Shown one piece after another: positions 59,766 through 64,000 of a DNA stretch of 64,000 bases. Each line of letters opens with the position of its first letter. The stretch's first letter is position 1. The notes under the pieces were generated by a model. The model was not told the origin of the DNA, made no database searches, and saw nothing but the letters and a program-made list of their open reading frames with translations. The stretch is taken from the NCBI RefSeq assembly GCF_003032475.1, contig NZ_CP028369.1, positions 6,572,001-6,636,000 on the forward strand, in the 5' to 3' direction. Source of the stretch: Streptomyces sp. P3 (lineage in GTDB: Bacteria > Actinomycetota > Actinomycetes > Streptomycetales > Streptomycetaceae). The translations under genes and the position numbers were made by a program.

Positions 59766-61070
59766 ATGCGCAACGACCTCGAAGAACCAGGCCCCGACAT
59801 GCCCGCCGCGTCCCCCGACGTATCCGCCCCGGCGCCCGACCCGTCGGACGGTGGCGCGGGCACTGGCCCACGCCTCGTGCGCATCGTCCTGCTGGCGGTG
59901 ACCGTTCTCCTCGGCCTGTTGGTCCTTGTGAACCAGCTGCTGGCTGTGATGCCCGTTGGTTGGGTCTCCCCGGTGCTGCATGTCACGTGGCTGCAGGCGG
60001 TTGTGCTTGTCATAGGCGGCGTGCGCGACACGGTCGGCGTCTGGAACATCGTCCTCGCGGCCCTCGCCCTGACCACAGCCGTGTACGCCCTGCGCAGAAG
60101 TGGCGCACGCAGGCGTACGGCCCGCACCTTCGTGGTTGTGGGCGGCGTGGGCTTGGCGCTGGCCCTCCTCACCACCACGGTCCAGATCCTTGCCGTACAC
60201 GGAGCCACCGGCAGGTGGTTCCCCTTCGCGCCGACCACTCTCACCGCTGAGCTCGGGCGGGGCCCCGACAAGACCGTCACCTACGCCACGCTCGACGGCG
60301 AGAAGATGAAGGCGGACCTGTACCTGCCCGACCACGCTTCCGCCGCTTCGGCCGCCCCTCTGGTCGTCAGCATCCACGGCGGCGGCTTCGTACAGGGCAG
60401 CCGAGGCCGCACCCCCTACACGAGCTGGCTGGCCGACCGCGGGTACGTGGTACTGGACGTCGACTACCGCCTGTCCACCGCGACCGAACACCGCTGGAAC
60501 ACCCAGGACGCCGACGTCGCCTGCGCCATGACCTGGGCCACCGCTCACGCCGACGAATACCACTGGGACCTGGACCGGGTCGCCACCTTCGGCGGCTCGG
60601 CCGGCGGCAACCTGGCCATCAACGTCGCCTACAAGATCGATGCGGGCACCATGAAGCCCTCGTGCGGCACCGCCGCCGAACTGCCCCGCGTGAAAGCCGT
60701 CATCGCCTCGTTTCCCGCTGTCGACGTCACGGCCGGTGAGTCCGACAGTGCGCTGGGGCACCAGGTCGGCCAGTGGCACATAGGCGGTACCCCCGCCCAG
60801 CATCCAGACCGCTACCGCGCCACTGACTCCGCGACCCACATCACCGGGAGCGCCCCGCCCACGCTGATCCTCCACGGTGGCGCCGACCACCTCGTCTTCG
60901 CAGGGCACTCGAAAGCGTTCGCGGACAAGCTCACCGCTGCGGGCATCACCCACCGGTACGTCCAGTTGCCCTTCATGGAACACGGCTACGGCGGCTCCGT
61001 CGCCACCATAGGCATGCAGACCACCCGTGCCCTGGCTCTGCCCTGGCTGCGGGACCACCTCCGCGGCTGA
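59766..61070 (+). CDS. Membrane-anchored alpha/beta hydrolase (HSL-like)
   Basis: A 434-residue protein. Residues 1-35 are Pro/Asp-rich, then three to four membrane segments follow up to about residue 150 (IVLLAVTVLLGLLVLVNQLLAV, VLVIGGVRDTVGVWNIVLAALALTTAVYAL, VVVGGVGLALALLTTT). The catalytic domain comes last: HGGGFVQGSRG, GGSAGGNLAINVA as nucleophile elbow, and LHGGADHLV with C-terminal EHGYGG for the Asp and His. The active site is outside or inside depending on topology; with an even number of segments it would be cytoplasmic. Confidence 0.87.
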   Translation: MRNDLEEPGPDMPAASPDVSAPAPDPSDGGAGTGPRLVRIVLLAVTVLLGLLVLVNQLLAVMPVGWVSPVLHVTWLQAVVLVIGGVRDTVGVWNIVLAALALTTAVYALRRSGARRRTARTFVVVGGVGLALALLTTTVQILAVHGATGRWFPFAPTTLTAELGRGPDKTVTYATLDGEKMKADLYLPDHASAASAAPLVVSIHGGGFVQGSRGRTPYTSWLADRGYVVLDVDYRLSTATEHRWNTQDADVACAMTWATAHADEYHWDLDRVATFGGSAGGNLAINVAYKIDAGTMKPSCGTAAELPRVKAVIASFPAVDVTAGESDSALGHQVGQWHIGGTPAQHPDRYRATDSATHITGSAPPTLILHGGADHLVFAGHSKAFADKLTAAGITHRYVQLPFMEHGYGGSVATIGMQTTRALALPWLRDHLRG

Positions 61071-61403
61071 CTGCGGCGGGAGGTGGGATGGCCGACGGCC
61101 CGACACCCCACCTGGTCCGCAGCCGGCGCCGTACGTCAAGTCGTCGAGCAGTCGAGGGGAGTGCCCCTCGTCGACGTGATGGGCCGCTTCCTGGACCGAC
61201 TCGTCACCACTTCGACCGCAAGGTGCACCTTGTCGTGGACCGCTACCCGGGGACAGGCCCCGGTGTCCCCCGGCGATCGGTGCCCGTCCACGGCCTGGTG
61301 CTGGTGGCCGGTCGCGCGTACGGCCGGGCTCAGAGCGTCGTTCGGGGCGATGCGCAGTGTGCCGGCCCCTGCCTCCAACTGGCGTGGGCCCCGTGCATGT
61401 TCT
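61071..61403. other. Intergenic gap with a short hairpin
   Basis: 333 bases without a supported gene, between convergent hydrolase genes. CGAGGGG (61153-61159) and CCCCTCG (61164-61170) form a possible terminator stem. Confidence 0.4.
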
Positions 61404-62927
61404 TCACGGCTGGGCATGGCAGGTGATGTCGCCGCTGGGCAGGCGGCCTGTGACCAGGTAGGTGTTGACCGTGTTGGTGGCGCAGGCGGGAGTGCTGGGG
61501 ATGCCGTACACGCCGTGATCCCGTCCGCCCTGGACCTGGACGAGGCGCGAGCCGCGCAGGGCGCGGTGCATGGCCCGCCCGCTCGCCGCGGGTGTCTGGG
61601 AGTCCCACTGGTTCTGCAGGATGAGCGAGCCCACCGTGTTGTTGACCCGGGTGGCCGGTTCGGCGCCGCGCGGCCAGAAGGCGCAGGGTGTGATGTTGGA
61701 GGTGAAGTCCCCGTAGAGGGGGAGGCGAGCGCCGTCGCGGAGGGCGTCGTGCCGGTAGCGCGACGGGTCGCTCGGCCATGAGGCGGAGTTGTCGGCGCAG
61801 ACGACCGCCCAGTGGAGTGCCTGGAAGTTGGCGTCGAAGGGGTCCGCGGGTTCGTCGGAGGGCCGCGGATCCGGGCGGGTGGCCGGCGCCTTGCGGAGGC
61901 CGACGACATCGCGCGCGGCCTGGTAGGGGTCGTAGAAGAACATCGGCCGCAGCGACTCGCGGATGTCGGCACCGGTGACGGCGCGGTCCTCGAAGTCGGG
62001 GTCGCTGCCGTTGTACTTGAGTGGCGTGCGGTCGGCGCGGGCGAGCAGCCGGAAGAACGCGGCGCGAACCTTCGCGGGAGTGCCACCGAGGTGGTAGGTG
62101 CTGTCCCGGCGGGCGACCAGACGGGTCCAGTCCCGGAACGCGGGCTCGACGCCCTCGGCCATGGCCTGGTACACGCCCCGGCCGAAGCGGTTCGGGTCCA
62201 CCGAACTGTCGAGGACGACGCGGTCGCTGCGGGCCGGGAACATCTGGGTGAAGACGGCGCCGAGGTAGGTGCCGTAGGACACGCCCATGTACGAGATCCG
62301 CTTCTCGCCCAGGACGGCGCGGATGACGTCCATGTCCCGTGCGGTGTTACGGGTGGTGAGATGCGGCAGCCGGGTGCGGTCCCGGGCGACGCACTTCGCG
62401 GCGAAGCCGCGGGCGAAATCGGTGGTTTGGCGGAAGGACGCCGGCCGGTACACGCGCGGCCAGTCCATCTCGTTCGTGGTGAGGCCGCAGTTCAGGGGGC
62501 TGCTGGCACCCGTACCTCGCGGATCGAAGCCGATGAGGTCGTACCGGTCCAGGACGCTCTTGGGCATGACCTCCTTGTACGCCGAGGGATTCCCCAGCCC
62601 TCCGGCCCCCGGCCCTCCCGGGTTGGACAGCAGCACACCGCGCCGCTTGCCGGGCACGCTCGTGCGGAGCCGGGAGATCTCCATGCGCAGTGTGGGTCCG
62701 GCGGGCCGTGTGTAGTCGAGAGGTACTTTGAGGGTTGCGCACCGTAGGTCGGCGGGGTACTCGCCCTTGGTGCCGCAGCGGTGCCAGGCGGGGCGCTGGT
62801 CGTAGTAACGGTCGAGGGCGGGGGCGGGGGAGCGGTCGGCTCCGGCGGCTGTCGCCCGGGCGGTGGGAATGCACAGGCTGACGGTCAGTCCGGCCGCGAC
62901 GAGGGCGGCCATGCGTGCGGTAGGCAT
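61404..62927 (-). CDS. Secreted alpha/beta hydrolase (tripeptidyl aminopeptidase type)
   Basis: A 507-residue exported protease. A signal peptide covers about residues 1-28 (AALVAAGLTVSLCIPTARATA). The oxyanion region GVLLSNPGGPGAGG, RYDLIGFDPRGTGAS, the elbow YMGVSYGTYLG with the catalytic serine, and GGRDHGVYG at the end with the histidine match Streptomyces tripeptidyl aminopeptidases of the SlpD/Tap family. It removes tripeptides from protein N-termini or acts as an esterase outside the cell. The ATG at 62927 was chosen because it starts the signal peptide. Confidence 0.9.
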   Translation of the reverse strand: MPTARMAALVAAGLTVSLCIPTARATAAGADRSPAPALDRYYDQRPAWHRCGTKGEYPADLRCATLKVPLDYTRPAGPTLRMEISRLRTSVPGKRRGVLLSNPGGPGAGGLGNPSAYKEVMPKSVLDRYDLIGFDPRGTGASSPLNCGLTTNEMDWPRVYRPASFRQTTDFARGFAAKCVARDRTRLPHLTTRNTARDMDVIRAVLGEKRISYMGVSYGTYLGAVFTQMFPARSDRVVLDSSVDPNRFGRGVYQAMAEGVEPAFRDWTRLVARRDSTYHLGGTPAKVRAAFFRLLARADRTPLKYNGSDPDFEDRAVTGADIRESLRPMFFYDPYQAARDVVGLRKAPATRPDPRPSDEPADPFDANFQALHWAVVCADNSASWPSDPSRYRHDALRDGARLPLYGDFTSNITPCAFWPRGAEPATRVNNTVGSLILQNQWDSQTPAASGRAMHRALRGSRLVQVQGGRDHGVYGIPSTPACATNTVNTYLVTGRLPSGDITCHAQP

Positions 62928-63489
62928 GACAAGGACTCTGCTGGCCCAGCCGACCGGCCCGCCTCGGCCGAACGGCCAGAAGACGAAGGCGATCGCCGGC
63001 GGGCCCTCGGCCGAATGACAGCTGGAGCACATACGGGCCGTCATCGCCGGTTGTCGGCCATGGGGTCTTGTCCTCGACCGCTCGGGTCCACGACGAGTCG
63101 GCCGCTCCCGCGACCACAGCACGTCTCACCTGTGTGCGGTGATGGTGCTGATCATGCGGGACTGGACCTCGTCCTGTCTGGGTCGTGCACCTGCCGAGAC
63201 GGCGATGGAGCGGGCCTTGTCGGTATGAGATGCGGTGCGCTGTCATGAGGGGGCAGAGTCCACGGCAGCCTCGTCTCCCAGGCGCTTTCTCCAGGCCGTC
63301 AGCCTCAAAGTGGACGCGACGCCATACCTCAGGCTGACAAGGCCGGGCTCGGGCATCAGCCCCAGGGAGTCGGTCATTCGGCTGATCCGCAGGGGCCGCT
63401 GCGAATCCGACGATGAAGGAGTTGCCGGCCGGGCACGGATCTGGACCTGCGCCCGGCGCTGTCCGTGCCTTCGATCGGAGCAAGACCTC
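62928..63489. other. 562-bp divergent gap
   Basis: No gene supported. It must contain the promoters of the peptidase (minus) and of the ABC-transporter operon (plus). Fragments of frames on both strands have poor codon bias. Confidence 0.4.
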
Positions 63490-64000
63490 GTGACCATCCT
63501 GCCGTCCGTCTCCCGCACTCCCGCCGTGGCCGCCCGCGCCACCAAGCTCTCCAAGGTCTACGGAGAGGGTGACACCAAGGTGGTGGCGCTCGACCAGGTC
63601 AGTGTCGGCTTCGGACAGTCCCAGTTCACCGCGATCATGGGGCCCTCCGGCTCGGGCAAGTCCACGCTGATGCACTGCGTGGCCGGGCTGGACTCCTTCT
63701 CCTCCGGCTCGGTCCGCGTCGGTGACATCGAGTTGGGGTCCCTGACGGACAGGCAGCTCACCAAGCTCCGCAGGGACAGGATCGGCTTCATCTTCCAGGC
63801 GTTCAACCTGCTGCCGACCCTCACCGCGCTGGAGAACATCACGCTGCCCATCGACATCGCGGGCCGGACGCCGGACCAGGAGTGGCTGGACACCGTCATC
63901 CAGTTGGTCGGTCTGTCAGGCAGGCTCAGCCACCGCCCCGCCCAGCTCTCCGGCGGTCAGCAGCAGCGGGTCGCCGTCGCCCGGGCCCTCGCCTCCAAGC
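63490..64000 (+). CDS. ABC-transporter ATP-binding protein (partial)
   Basis: The first 170 residues of an ABC ATPase, cut by the window end. Walker A is MGPSGSGKST, the Q-loop is in FIFQAFNLLPTLTALENITLP and the signature LSGGQQQRVAVARAL is present. The sequence (TKLSKVYGEGDTKVVALDQVSV) is that of the MacB/LolD/FtsE-like group that works with FtsX-type permeases, so a permease gene probably follows outside the window. The GTG at 63490 follows GGAG at 63477-63480. Confidence 0.93.
   Translation, partial: MTILPSVSRTPAVAARATKLSKVYGEGDTKVVALDQVSVGFGQSQFTAIMGPSGSGKSTLMHCVAGLDSFSSGSVRVGDIELGSLTDRQLTKLRRDRIGFIFQAFNLLPTLTALENITLPIDIAGRTPDQEWLDTVIQLVGLSGRLSHRPAQLSGGQQQRVAVARALASK

Noticed and set aside
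63243..63554. A 103-codon minus-strand frame in the last intergenic gap
   Set aside because: Part of it looks protein-like, but it overlaps the start of the ABC ATPase gene and matches no family I can name, so it was left out.

Overview
The window is high-G+C actinobacterial chromosome, almost certainly Streptomyces. Codons end mostly in G or C, GTG and TTG starts and GTGA/ATGA stop-start overlaps are common, and the families are typical of the genus (SepF-like, DUF6099, DUF6299, CPCC, Hen1-Pnkp, arcA-argF, SPFH with a NAD-kinase-like partner). No rRNA, tRNA, CRISPR array or intact transposon was found. All functional calls come from reading the sequence; no database search was run.

Layout. 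0-6.5 kb is core-like: a divergent MarR/YceI pair with three CCAAATTTGG-type sites, a SepF-like protein, an AAA-type ATPase coupled to a MazG-like pyrophosphohydrolase, a DUF6099 gene with a TTA codon, an F420-type oxidoreductase and a lipoprotein. 6.5-7.85 kb is a degraded patch with a broken GNAT acetyltransferase, an intact VOC protein and a resolvase tail. 7.9-12 kb is the Hen1-Pnkp RNA-repair operon with a probable leaderless promoter. 12-16.7 kb has SPFH and NAD-kinase-like genes divergent from arginine deiminase (arcA) and ornithine carbamoyltransferase (argF).

17.6-26 kb looks like a CoA-dependent anthranilate (2-aminobenzoate) or salicylate pathway: enoyl-CoA hydratase, a fused flavin hydroxylase/old-yellow-enzyme reductase, a PaaX-family repressor, an aryl-CoA ligase, an acyl-CoA dehydrogenase and a RidA-like protein. 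Two promoters share a 27-bp element of identical geometry, the likely PaaX operator. 28.2-33.1 kb holds a DUF35 zinc ribbon, a CaiB/BaiF CoA-transferase, a glutaryl-CoA-dehydrogenase-like enzyme and etfB-etfA, a plausible lower route. A second, lower-G+C lspA sits at 34.4 kb.

35-50 kb is the most interesting part. Five copies of a LacI-type operator (consensus TGCTAACGTTAGCA) link two transcription-unit groups around a LacI gene. They include an enolase paralogue with altered active-site positions, an extradiol-type dioxygenase, a carboxymuconolactone-decarboxylase-family protein, a zinc alcohol dehydrogenase, an FMN reductase, a fumarylacetoacetate-hydrolase-family enzyme, a D-2-hydroxyacid dehydrogenase, a small-molecule kinase and a cupin, with an MFS transporter between them. 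I do not recognise this combination as a known pathway. 51-61 kb has a second LacI gene with its own operator, an MFS transporter and a run of serine hydrolases, including the scar of a duplicated and mostly deleted hydrolase gene. The window ends inside an ABC-transporter ATPase gene.
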